A stretch of 64,000 bases of DNA from Kiloniella laminariae (GCF_027214005.1 NZ_JAPWGY010000001.1:558001-622000), one strand, 5' to 3'. Counted from the stretch's first letter, positions 45,209-52,945 are shown. Program-made: numbers and translations. The notes: generated by a model not told the origin, from the letters alone.

Positions 45209-45808
45209 ATGAGAAAGTTGCAAAAAGCCCCGGCGCTACAGGTCGCGCAGTGGTTCAACAGCAAGGAAGACATCACATTGGAAAGCCTGCGCGGGCGGGT
45301 GGTGCTGATCGAGGTGTTCCAGATGCTTTGCCCCGGCTGTGTCGAGCTGGGACTGCCGCAGGCCAAACGGGCAGCACAGCTTTTTTCGCCAGATGATCTG
45401 GTTGTGCTGGGGCTGCATTCCGTGTTTGAACACCACGCCGCCATGAGCCCGGTGTCACTGAAAGCTTTTTTGCACGAATACCGTATTTCCTTTCCTGTCG
45501 CGGTGGATCAGCCTGCGCTCAAGGGCACAATCCCGCAAACAATGGAGCTTTACCAGTTGCAGGGCACCCCCAGCCTGATCCTGATTGATCGACAGGGCTA
45601 TCTGCGCCGGGTCAAGTTTGGTTCAATTGATGACATGCAACTGGGGGCCGAGATCATGTCCCTGATCCGTGAAGATTGCGCCGTGGAGGAGGACGGCACG
45701 GCAAGAACGGATGCTGCGTCTATTTCCCCGCAAGATAGAGGTGATAGGGAAAGCAGGGAAAATAAAGATGAGCAATCAGGTTGTGGTGACAGTAGCTGCG
45801 CGATTTGA
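45209..45808 (+). CDS. redoxin-like thiol-disulphide protein
   Basis: A 199-residue thioredoxin-fold protein of the TlpA/AhpC-TSA type with the active-site motif CPGC near residue 42 (FQMLCPGCVELGLPQ) and the cis-Pro segment GTPSLILIDRQGYLRRVKFG. It lacks a signal peptide, so it is probably cytoplasmic. The tail (EDGTARTDAASISPQDRGDR onwards) is disordered and ends in CGDSSCAI, giving a second Cys pair. The link to the MarR-controlled gene before it suggests a redox or stress role. Confidence 0.85.
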   Translation: MRKLQKAPALQVAQWFNSKEDITLESLRGRVVLIEVFQMLCPGCVELGLPQAKRAAQLFSPDDLVVLGLHSVFEHHAAMSPVSLKAFLHEYRISFPVAVDQPALKGTIPQTMELYQLQGTPSLILIDRQGYLRRVKFGSIDDMQLGAEIMSLIREDCAVEEDGTARTDAASISPQDRGDRESRENKDEQSGCGDSSCAI

Positions 45809-45984
45809 TCAGCCAGATCATTCAGCAGATTGTCCAACCGATCATCAGGCTGGTGAAAGGTAACAAAAAGCGGGTGTTTCAGGGGAAGGGGGCAAGTGCA
45901 AGGTTTTACCAATGGATTTGAAAGGGGTGTTTTTCACGCAGTTGTGAGAACCGCAAAAGCCGAAACTGTTCTATTGAGAGAGTA

Positions 45985-46014
45985 CAATTGACGTGAGTTC
46001 AATTGACGTGGGTT
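45985..46014. repeat. 2 x 15-bp tandem repeat before the GNAT gene
   Basis: CAATTGACGTGAGTT is followed by CAATTGACGTGGGTT, 18 bases before the ATG of the GNAT gene. Each copy contains TTGACG, a possible -35 element, so promoter strength may depend on the copy number. Confidence 0.7.
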
Positions 46015-46031
46015 GAAAACAGGAAGGCCTT

Positions 46032-46556
46032 ATGGACAGGATCAAGTTTGTTCATCTTGCTGAAATAAAACAGGAAGAGATTATCGCGCTAATGAACGAC
46101 GCGCAGATTGGCAAACAGATGCCCCTGCTTGCTGGCGGTTTCTCGGCCGAAAGCTGTCGCGCCTTTCTCAAGGCCAAAAAGCAGCTTTGGGACCAATATG
46201 GCTATGGCCCCTAGGCCTTTCTGATCGAAGGAGAGTTTGCCGGATGGGGCGGCTTGCAGCCGGAACAGGGCGACGCTGACTTTGCCTTGGTTCTTCATCC
46301 CAGATTCTGGGGTTGGGGGCGGCAGATCTTTAACAAAATCAGGGATCAGGCTTTTAATGAAATGGGCCTGAAGTCCATCACAATCCTTTTTCCGCCAAGC
46401 AGACCGAACTCAAAAGCCATCTACCGCCTGGGGTTTGTTGAAGACGGCCAACTGGTCGTTGACGGGGAAGCGTTTATGCGGTTTCGTCTTAAGGCAGAGG
46501 GCGGCGGAAAAGCTACTGGGGGCATTCATGAGCGGGTGGATAATCGATATCCTTAA
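46032..46556 (+). pseudogene. GNAT N-acetyltransferase gene interrupted by TAG
   Basis: A GNAT-family gene of about 174 codons with a single in-frame TAG at 46212-46214. Upstream is VHLAEIKQEEIIALMNDAQI and downstream AFLIEGEFAGWGGLQPE, FALVLHPRFWGWGRQIFNKI and a C-terminal GFVEDGQLVVDGEAFMRF. The stop replaces the codon where a Trp (TGG) would normally be read, so it is probably a recent nonsense mutation. Its 3' end (46383-46499) is repeated at 47180-47296. Confidence 0.8.
46383..46499 (+). repeat. 117-bp direct repeat, copy 1 (GNAT 3' end)
   Basis: Matches 47180-47296 with three single-base differences in 117 bp. All three differences are silent in the GNAT frame. Copy 1 lies inside the interrupted GNAT gene. 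Confidence 0.9.
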
Positions 46557-47157
46557 AGATGCGGTTGCAAATGGCGGGCCTTATTGCTGGGTTTCTCCTG
46601 AAGATGTGGGGGGGATTGATCGGCAGGAAGTCTTGGCGAATAACCGGAAGCGGTGGTTTTTAAGTGTAAAAGAATATCGCCTTTTGCGAGACGATGAGTT
46701 TGCGCGTGGGCATGATCCCGCGGATGTGTCTCTGACCGAGTATCTGACTGATTGTCTTCTTGAAAGAGAAAGTCTAACAGCCATACCTCCAGAACTAAGA
46801 ATTACCGGGCGAGATTATGTAGAAGCTGTAAGGTACATGATCTGTGAATTGGGGTCATCCTATGCATCGAATATGTTACAAATGTATCGCGATCTGATTG
46901 ATGAAACCAACGCAAGTGCGTGCCTTGTTTGTCTTCAAGAAGAGTTTGAGCCCGCGGAGCCATTTATCAAGGACATACTGCGAGATTTCATTCTCGAAGT
47001 CTTTCAGTTCGGCGAACTCTGGTATGAGGAAGGCAAATATAAAAATGTTTTAACCGATGCTCAAAATCGGTTTTTGCGGAAAATATATGATGATCTTTAC
47101 TATACCTACAATAACGATGACCTGAGATTTTTCCGTGATGGCAGTCCAAGATTTTGA
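46528..47157 (+). CDS. unknown protein between GNAT repeats
   Basis: A 209-residue acidic soluble protein. It begins SGWIIDILKDAVANGGPYCW, followed by GIDRQEVLANNRKRWFLSV, and has a helical second half with FIKDILRDFILEVFQFGELW and IYDDLYYTYNNDDLRF. No family was recognised. The start has GGGGG a few bases upstream and overlaps the 3' end of the GNAT gene in another frame. It is bracketed by the 117-bp repeats and looks like inserted cargo. Confidence 0.6.
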   Translation: MSGWIIDILKDAVANGGPYCWVSPEDVGGIDRQEVLANNRKRWFLSVKEYRLLRDDEFARGHDPADVSLTEYLTDCLLERESLTAIPPELRITGRDYVEAVRYMICELGSSYASNMLQMYRDLIDETNASACLVCLQEEFEPAEPFIKDILRDFILEVFQFGELWYEEGKYKNVLTDAQNRFLRKIYDDLYYTYNNDDLRFFRDGSPRF

Positions 47158-47179
47158 AATGGGTCTTGAGGTCATGAAG

Positions 47180-47296
47180 ATCCTTTTTCCGCCAAGCAGG
47201 CCGAACTCAAAAGCCATCTACCGCCTGGGGTTTGTTGAAGACGGACAGCTGGTCGTTGACGGGGAAGCGTTTATGCGGTTTCGTCTTAAGGCAGAG
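47180..47296 (+). repeat. 117-bp direct repeat, copy 2
   Basis: Matches 46383-46499 with three substitutions. The 680 bp between the copies contains the unknown gene at 46528-47157. Confidence 0.9.
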
Positions 47297-47317
47297 CCAG
47301 GTATGCTCCAGAAATGA
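47180..47317 (+). pseudogene. 3' fragment of a second GNAT gene
   Basis: About 45 codons equal the C-terminal part of the GNAT protein (ILFPPSRPNSKAIYRLGF and FVEDGQLVVDGEAFMRF). It ends AEPGMLQK instead of AEGGGKA. Weaker similarity extends a few codons upstream. It is a remnant of another GNAT gene or a duplicated end. Confidence 0.75.
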
Positions 47318-47382
47318 TACAAAACATCTTAAGTTGACAAAATGTATCAAAATGATCATGGTGGAACAAAGGACACCAGATC

Positions 47383-48141
47383 ATGACCGACAGTATTTCC
47401 ATGACACCGCAATTTCACTCAAAGAAAAACAGGCAGGCTGAGGATCAAGTCCAGATCCCGGAAAGGCTGCGTTGTTATATTCCTGTCTGCGAGGCCATTG
47501 CCACATTGCTGGCACCTCAGGTCGAGGTGGTGCTGCACGATCTGGCGAGCCAGCGCATCGTCCATATCGCCAACTGTTTTTCCCGGCGGCGGGTCGGGGA
47601 TGACTCGCTGGCCGAAATTGACGAATTGCCATCCCTTGATCAGGATGTGATCGGGCCCTATGCCAAGGTCAATTACGACGGGCGGGCGCTGAAATCGATC
47701 ACCTCGGTCTTGCGTGATCCGGCGGGGCAGCCGATTGGCCTGCTCTGTATCAATCACGATCTCAGTCTGGCTTCGGGGCTGATGGCGCAGTTGCAAAAGC
47801 TGGTTGGCTTACCCCAGATATCAGGACTCCAGATATCAGGACCTCAGGCATCAATGCCTCAGGCCTCTGGGGCAGAAGGCGATCGGGCAAGTACCAAAGA
47901 TCAGGCGGCGGTGCTTTTTGCCAATGACTGGCGCGAGCAGATCAACCAACAGATCGATGTATTCCTGCGGGCGCGGGGTCTGACCCTTGCGGCGCTGACC
48001 CGGACAGAGCGACAGGAACTGGTCAGTGATCTGGCCGACCTCGGTTTTCTCGAAATTCGCAACGCGGTGCCCTATCTCTGTGATGTGCTGGGGATATCGC
48101 GGGCGACACTTTACAAATGGCGCAAGCAGCAAGGCGGTTGA
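47383..48141 (+). CDS. YheO-like PAS / HTH transcriptional regulator (DauR type)
   Basis: A 252-residue regulator of the YheO/DauR family. The YheO-type PAS-like domain (30-140) has CYIPVCEAIATLLAPQVEVV and LHDLASQRIVHIANCFS, and the C-terminal HTH_22 domain (185-250) has LSLG-like VPYLCDVLGISRATLYKW. A linker between them consists of four 5-residue repeats (PQISG, LQISG, PQASM, PQASG). It precedes an aminotransferase by 46 bases on the same strand, so it probably controls it. Known DauR controls D-arginine catabolism, but the effector here is unknown. Confidence 0.88.
   Translation: MTDSISMTPQFHSKKNRQAEDQVQIPERLRCYIPVCEAIATLLAPQVEVVLHDLASQRIVHIANCFSRRRVGDDSLAEIDELPSLDQDVIGPYAKVNYDGRALKSITSVLRDPAGQPIGLLCINHDLSLASGLMAQLQKLVGLPQISGLQISGPQASMPQASGAEGDRASTKDQAAVLFANDWREQINQQIDVFLRARGLTLAALTRTERQELVSDLADLGFLEIRNAVPYLCDVLGISRATLYKWRKQQGG
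47813..47872 (+). repeat. 4 x 15-bp in-frame tandem repeat in the YheO-like gene
   Basis: Four 15-bp units encode the linker PQISG, LQISG, PQASM, PQASG between the PAS-like and HTH domains. Removing one unit would keep the frame. Confidence 0.85.
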
Positions 48142-48187
48142 TTGCGTCGCCGTTCCTTTTGACTTTTAACAGGCAGAGACAAATCCC

Positions 48188-49312
48188 ATGCGTGACTTCA
48201 CCCTCGAGACTTTCTTTTCCAAGTGGGAATTTGCCGCCCGCTATCACATGACCGCGTCAGACATGCAGAGCATGAGCGTGAGCGAGCTGCTGGCGCTGGC
48301 GGATCAGGACGACCGCGAGGCTTTTGACAAGCTGCATCTGGGCTACACCGAAACCTGGGGCGCACCGGATCTGCGCGCGGAAATCGCGAAAACCTATGAC
48401 CGGGCCGAGCCGGATGACATCCTCTGTTTTGCCGGGGCGGAAGAGGGCATCTATATTGCCATGAAGGTATTGCTTGAACCTGACGACCACGCGATTGTTG
48501 TGGTGCCGAACTATCAGGCCGCCGAAACCCTGCCGCTGTCGATCTGTGCGGTCAGCGGGGTGCCGCTGGATGCCGGGGACAACTGGTCGCTGGATATCGC
48601 GGCGGTGCGGGCGGCGATCCGGCCCAACACCAGGCTGATTTCGATCAACTTCCCCAACAACCCGACCGGCGCGGTGCTGGAACGCAGTCGCTTTGACGCG
48701 CTGGTTGCACTGTGTCGCGAACACGGGATCTGGCTGTTCAGTGACGAGGTCTACCGCGGGGTCGAACGCGAGGAAAGCCTGCGCCTGCCCCAGGTCGGGG
48801 ATGTTTATGAACGCGGACTGTCGCTGAATGTCATGTCCAAAGCCTATGGCCTGCCGGGCCTGCGCATCGGCTGGATCATGACCCGCGACCGGGAAATCCG
48901 CAGCAGGATGGAGCGTTACAAACACTATCTCTCGATCTGCAATTCCGCCCCGAGTGAGCGGCTGTCGCTGATCGCGTTGAAGGCTCGCGATAAAATCCTT
49001 GCGCGCAACCGGGTCTTGCTGGCGGAAAACGCGCTCAAGCTCGGGAATTTCTTTGCCGAATTCCCGGATCTGTTTGACTGGCGCCAGCCCGAGGGCGGCT
49101 GTGTCGGTTATCCGCGCTACAAGGGGCCGGGCTCAACCGATGATTTTTGCGAGAAACTGGTAAGCGAAAGCGGCGTGCTGTTGCTGCCGCCGCACATCTA
49201 TCACTCTGAACTGCTGCCTACGCCCTCAGACCGTTTCCGCGTCGGCTTTGGCCGCGCCAACATCGACGAAGGCCTGTCCGCCTTTCGTGCCTGGTTGCGG
49301 CGGAACGGGTAG
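48188..49312 (+). CDS. PLP-dependent class I/II aminotransferase
   Basis: A 374-residue aminotransferase of fold type I. The PLP Lys lies in VMSKAYGLPGLRIGW, and ISINFPNNPTGAVLE and WLFSDEVYRGVERE supply the Asn-Pro-Thr-Gly and Asp-x-x-Tyr motifs. The C-terminal Arg region is RFRVGFGRANIDEG. The amino acid substrate is not predictable. The upstream YheO/DauR-like regulator makes amino-acid catabolism likely. Its last 87 bases overlap, on the opposite strand, the end of the RloC-like gene. The final 41 bases recur at 51929-51968. Confidence 0.92.
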   Translation: MRDFTLETFFSKWEFAARYHMTASDMQSMSVSELLALADQDDREAFDKLHLGYTETWGAPDLRAEIAKTYDRAEPDDILCFAGAEEGIYIAMKVLLEPDDHAIVVVPNYQAAETLPLSICAVSGVPLDAGDNWSLDIAAVRAAIRPNTRLISINFPNNPTGAVLERSRFDALVALCREHGIWLFSDEVYRGVEREESLRLPQVGDVYERGLSLNVMSKAYGLPGLRIGWIMTRDREIRSRMERYKHYLSICNSAPSERLSLIALKARDKILARNRVLLAENALKLGNFFAEFPDLFDWRQPEGGCVGYPRYKGPGSTDDFCEKLVSESGVLLLPPHIYHSELLPTPSDRFRVGFGRANIDEGLSAFRAWLRRNG

Positions 49313-51703
49313 ATTTGTAATATTTTTGACCCCAATACTGTCTAATAGTGCGTTGTATTGCTCTTTGTCCGAAGTACGTATTTTCTCTAGAATATAGTTA
49401 GATAGCTTAGTGATTTCTGGGATATCTATTGGGTTCATTCCCCGCTCAAAACCACCATCTAAATGCGAGAGTTCATTCGTTATCCTTTCAGCAATTGTTT
49501 TTACCGCGGGATCATCTTCAAAAAACAGCTGTAATCGTGTATCCTTCATTTTGTGAGAAGGGTACTTAAAGTATAGATAAATTTCTAAAAATTTACGCAG
49601 ATTATTTCCGAAGCTATAAAAGTGGGAACAGTCTGAGTTATTTGTAGGTTCATCTTTGCATTTGAATATTTGGTGAAAAAGATAATTAAATTCTGTTATG
49701 TGTTCTTTCAGGTATATTGGCATTATGTTTATTTTGCTGTTTTCATTTGATCTTTCGATTATAAATGTTCCGTAATCAAGCTTATCCTTACCATTGATTT
49801 TTATTTTTGGTATTGATATTTGTTTTAAATATTTTAAAAACTCTAGGTTGTGTGTTGATATAAATAATTGCTGGTACTTGTAAGTATTTGGCTGATTTTC
49901 ATTTTTTACAGGTGCAGTAATTATTTTCTCGATTAAGCTGAATATATAAAAAATATGATTGCTATCTAAACTTGAAATTGGGTCGTCGATATAAATTGTA
50001 AGATTTTTTCCTGCAGTTTCTGTGTCTTCTAATTTTGCTATAAAATAACAAAATGCGATAAGGCTGCACTCTCCTTCACTTAGGTTGAAGGCTGGTATAT
50101 TGTTTCTAAAAACTGAGAAGCGAAATTTCGCGTCTTCATTTTTCTCTGCTCTTAATTCGATGAATTTGTGTCCAAAATAATGATTTAGTAAGGCGTTAAT
50201 TTTTTCAGCGCCTTTGTTTTCGTCTTTTATTGCATGCTCAAATTTTCGTATATTTTCCTCAATGTTGTTTATTTTATTGATTGTGGCTTTCCATTCTCGG
50301 CGAGCAGATTCACATATAGCTACTTGAGACTTTATTTCGGCTTCTTTGTCTAATAAGGAAATTTGCTCCATATACTCAAGCACATGATTTAATCTTAATT
50401 TGTTTCTGATAATTTCGTTGTCTTTTGCAAGAGATTGAGTTTTGGCTTTGTTTTTTGAAATTAACTCTTTTAACTCTTCTGTTGCTTTTCTGTAGCCAGT
50501 TTCATCAATTTTTTTGGGGGAATCAGCCGGAATAGTATTAGGATTATTGATGCGATCTGAAAGTATAGATTTTAATGCGCATAGATTTTCTGTAATTTGT
50601 TTTGATTCTTCATTGATTTTTTTATTTATTGTTTTGTATTCTTCTTTGTGGTTTTCGTAAAAACTATCAATATCTGGGAGGTTTTGATTGTTTACTTGGT
50701 GTATTTTTTCTTCAATATCTTTGATTTTTTTTAGCGCGTTTTTTTCAAATTCTTCAGTATTTTTGTCGAAATGCAGAGATAGTTCATCAAACAAATTTTC
50801 AGACAATTTTGATCGACAAAAACCGCATTCGCTTTTTTTATTTTTGTGTAAATTTATACCTGTTTTTACCCACGCCTGTAGTTCTGGGTTATCTAACAAT
50901 TCTTGAATTGGTTTTGTTGGGATTACGCGTTTCTCTAGTAATGATTTTGATGTTTCATATAAATTTTCTAATGATAGGGGGGTTGCTGAATGAAAGAGAA
51001 TATCAGGAAGGGGGGTATCTAAAAGGGACTTTTGATACTGATTTACTGTGTAGCTATCTAATTTGGTTATTGATTGTGTTTGTATGATTTCAATGTCTTT
51101 GTATAATTTATTTATGTTGTATTTTGCATCCCCATAGTCTCTGTTCGATTTGATGATATCGTTTGCAAATCGTGTATGGGTAGATTTTAGGTTGTTAGAA
51201 AGTTGCTCTTCTCGCTTTAATTCTTCATCGTATTTCTTTTTTTTATGCAGTGCTTCATATCGCAATCCGGATTTGTTTTCTATTGAGCCTAAGGTTGTTT
51301 GTTCTTTTTCTATTTTCTCTTTTATTTCGATATTCTCACTTCCCAGTATGGCAAATGGGCGTATTTCGCCTTCGTTACTTCCACTTAAAAATTGTAAATT
51401 TTCAGTCACAAAATCTTTATTGTAAACTCTAATGTCCAATGAGTGGTTTGATAAATCTTTATGAGTGTAAGTATTCTGCTCTATGGTCATGTCAAAGCTT
51501 ATGTTTTTATATTTTGGGGGAAGTGTGCCTGTCTCATAACTTCTCAAAATACGTGAAAGTGTAGTTTTTCCTGAATAATTCCGACCATAAATTATGTTAA
51601 GTTTTTTAAAGTACTGAGTATTCTCTCCATGGTCACGTACTTGAGCACGCCATGAAAAATCTTTAAAAGCGCCAAAATTACCAATATCTATTGATCTGAT
51701 CAT
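49226..51703 (-). CDS. RloC/PrrC-like AAA ATPase with HEPN-type nuclease motif
   Basis: An 825-residue protein of the AAA_13 family, in which PrrC and RloC anticodon nucleases fall. Walker A is GRNYSGKTT (41-49). Two coiled-coil arms flank CGFC (Cys294, Cys297), like the zinc hook of RloC. The ABC signature is LSEGE (542-546), Walker B IYIDDPISSLD (571-581) and a switch His in STHN (619). The C-terminal part has Arg704-x3-Glu708 and R741-x6-H748, matching the HEPN Rx4-6H active site. It is strongly AT-rich beside GC-rich neighbours, so it was probably acquired. The frame runs 28 codons into the antisense of the aminotransferase, so its natural end is lost. A phage-defence tRNA nuclease is inferred, with no R-M partner in view. 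ATG 51703 has GAGG six bases upstream. Confidence 0.85.
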   Translation of the reverse strand: MIRSIDIGNFGAFKDFSWRAQVRDHGENTQYFKKLNIIYGRNYSGKTTLSRILRSYETGTLPPKYKNISFDMTIEQNTYTHKDLSNHSLDIRVYNKDFVTENLQFLSGSNEGEIRPFAILGSENIEIKEKIEKEQTTLGSIENKSGLRYEALHKKKKYDEELKREEQLSNNLKSTHTRFANDIIKSNRDYGDAKYNINKLYKDIEIIQTQSITKLDSYTVNQYQKSLLDTPLPDILFHSATPLSLENLYETSKSLLEKRVIPTKPIQELLDNPELQAWVKTGINLHKNKKSECGFCRSKLSENLFDELSLHFDKNTEEFEKNALKKIKDIEEKIHQVNNQNLPDIDSFYENHKEEYKTINKKINEESKQITENLCALKSILSDRINNPNTIPADSPKKIDETGYRKATEELKELISKNKAKTQSLAKDNEIIRNKLRLNHVLEYMEQISLLDKEAEIKSQVAICESARREWKATINKINNIEENIRKFEHAIKDENKGAEKINALLNHYFGHKFIELRAEKNEDAKFRFSVFRNNIPAFNLSEGECSLIAFCYFIAKLEDTETAGKNLTIYIDDPISSLDSNHIFYIFSLIEKIITAPVKNENQPNTYKYQQLFISTHNLEFLKYLKQISIPKIKINGKDKLDYGTFIIERSNENSKINIMPIYLKEHITEFNYLFHQIFKCKDEPTNNSDCSHFYSFGNNLRKFLEIYLYFKYPSHKMKDTRLQLFFEDDPAVKTIAERITNELSHLDGGFERGMNPIDIPEITKLSNYILEKIRTSDKEQYNALLDSIGVKNITNLPVPPQPGTKGGQAFVDVGAAKADAETV
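49271..49311 (+). repeat. 41-bp repeat, copy 1 (aminotransferase 3' end)
   Basis: GGCCTGTCCGCCTTTCG and the following bases to the stop codon match 51929-51968 with a one-base deletion and two to three substitutions. The copies flank the RloC-like gene. Confidence 0.85.
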
Positions 51704-51892
51704 CATTCACCTCAGGGCTTGTCGTTTAATCATCGAAGCTTTTAATGATTGTTTTTGCAAGCAAAAATAGAAATATGATTCAAGTATTTTTATTAAGTTG
51801 TATTTAAAGTAAGCGCAGTGCCTCTTGTGATAAGAGAGATCATTAACATTCAAATGAGCCTATTTGGGCTCTACTTCTCTGGAAATAGATGG

Positions 51893-51929
51893 TGGAGAGG
51901 CTGACCAAGGAAAGCATGACCGGACCTCG
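51893..51929. repeat. ACR3 3'-end fragment, copy 1
   Basis: TGGAGAGGCTGACCA and the following bases match 53105-53142 with two substitutions and one indel. On the minus strand it encodes [10 protein letters not shown], the C-terminal sequence of the ACR3 protein. Confidence 0.85.
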
Positions 51930-51968
51930 GCCTGTCCGCCTTTCGCCCTGGTTGAGGAGGAACGGGTA
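51929..51968 (+). repeat. aminotransferase 3'-end fragment, copy 2
   Basis: This 40-bp copy of the aminotransferase 3' end directly abuts the ACR3 fragment. A one-base deletion shifts the frame to an early stop, so it is non-functional. Confidence 0.85.
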
Positions 51969-52013
51969 ACAGGCCAGAGCGAGAGGGGGATAAGACCTAT
52001 CCCCCTGACACAG

Positions 52014-52448
52014 CTAGTTCATCTGATGGGGTTCATAGCTGATCCCGTTTGCTGATTGCAGTTCACGCACATAGCTGATGATCGCCTGCAGCTCTTCTTT
52101 GCTGACCTGCGGCTGGGCGGGCATGTCGCCGAAGGGCCAGTGGTGCTGTTTCACCCCATAGAGCACCGCCCGGACAAAGGCTTCATCTGCGTGGTGGCCG
52201 GGGTTGTAGACCGGGTGAATAAAGGTCGGCCCCTGTGGGGTGCCGAGGGCATTGGTCCCATGACACTGGGCGCAGTTCCGGTTGAAGGCGACCTGTCCGT
52301 CTTGCGCCAGAGGAGAGAATTCAGGGAGTGTCAGCCCGGTTTCGGCGCTGGTTTCCTTTTTGGGGAAAAAGTTGGAAACGGCAAGGGCAAGCCCGCCAAG
52401 GACGACCGCCGAGATCAGGATTTTTGGCAGCTGTTCTGTAATTTTCAT
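52014..52448 (-). CDS. membrane-anchored c-type cytochrome
   Basis: A 144-residue protein with an N-terminal hydrophobic anchor or signal (LPKILISAVVLGGLALAVSN) and one haem-binding motif CAQCHG. The distal Met is in FGDMPAQPQ, followed by the C-terminal helix ISYVRELQSANG. It is a class I cytochrome c acting in the periplasm. It lies downstream of the small secreted-protein gene in the same direction. It may serve the metal-resistance block by carrying electrons, but no oxidase is nearby. The start at 52448 follows GAGGACA about 11 bases upstream. Confidence 0.87.
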   Translation of the reverse strand: MKITEQLPKILISAVVLGGLALAVSNFFPKKETSAETGLTLPEFSPLAQDGQVAFNRNCAQCHGTNALGTPQGPTFIHPVYNPGHHADEAFVRAVLYGVKQHHWPFGDMPAQPQVSKEELQAIISYVRELQSANGISYEPHQMN

Positions 52449-52519
52449 GCTGAAAGTGTCCTCAATAGAAAAAGTCTGTGACAAGAGCACACAAGGTCTC
52501 TTGCCGATCGTTCGAGGCT

Positions 52520-52945
52520 TCAGGCAATCGGAGGGCGGAAGGGGGTTGAGTTTGTGAACAGGGCCACAGGGGCGTCGAAGGTGGGGGAGAGCAGGGCTTG
52601 TGGCAGCCGGGGAGACACATTGTTTGCTGCGCAGATAAATAACGGCAGGCAATGATTTTGGTGAAAGCAGCTACCGACTGCGGCATGCATCTGACATTGA
52701 TCTGCCCGGTCAGGGCAAGGAACAGCGTCTGTCTTGGTCCGGGTTTTATGTTGGCTGTTTCCCGCGCTCTGGTCCATGGCGTGACCGGGAACACTTGAAA
52801 GCGCAGCAAAAGGCACAGAAGATATACCAGACAGGTTAAGACCATCCGCAGCTGAGCTGCCCGGCACAAGGCCAAGGTTCGCCACAAGAAAAATCACTGC
52901 GACGAGAAAAGCGACAAGACCTGTCTTCTTCTTTTGTGCCTGCAT
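52520..52945 (-). CDS. small secreted Cys/His protein, DUF2946/CopL-like
   Basis: A 141-residue protein with a hydrophobic signal or anchor (GLVAFLVAVIFLVANLGLVP) and a mature part with His, Met and Cys: DRADQCQMHAAVGSCFHQNH and CLPLFICAANN. It ends in STPFRPPIA, like the C-terminus of DUF2946-type copper-linked proteins. The family assignment is tentative. It precedes the cytochrome c gene in the same transcript. The start at 52945 has AAAGGGCG five bases upstream. Confidence 0.6.
   Translation of the reverse strand: MQAQKKKTGLVAFLVAVIFLVANLGLVPGSSAADGLNLSGISSVPFAALSSVPGHAMDQSAGNSQHKTRTKTDAVPCPDRADQCQMHAAVGSCFHQNHCLPLFICAANNVSPRLPQALLSPTFDAPVALFTNSTPFRPPIA

Larger units (their letters stand above)
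51704..52013. other. 310-bp region upstream of the RloC-like gene, with a chimeric scar
   Basis: An AT-rich part (51720-51850) presumably holds the promoter of the RloC-like gene. From 51893 to 51968 two unrelated gene fragments abut: an antisense piece of the ACR3 3' end, then a piece of the aminotransferase 3' end. No gene is seen. Confidence 0.7.

Noticed and set aside
46383-47296. The 117-bp repeats considered as insertion-sequence ends
   Set aside because: They are direct, encode the end of a GNAT protein, and there is no transposase between them.
51864-52055. A 63-codon plus-strand frame over the chimeric scar
   Set aside because: Made of antisense and shifted pieces of two neighbouring genes, so it is not a gene.
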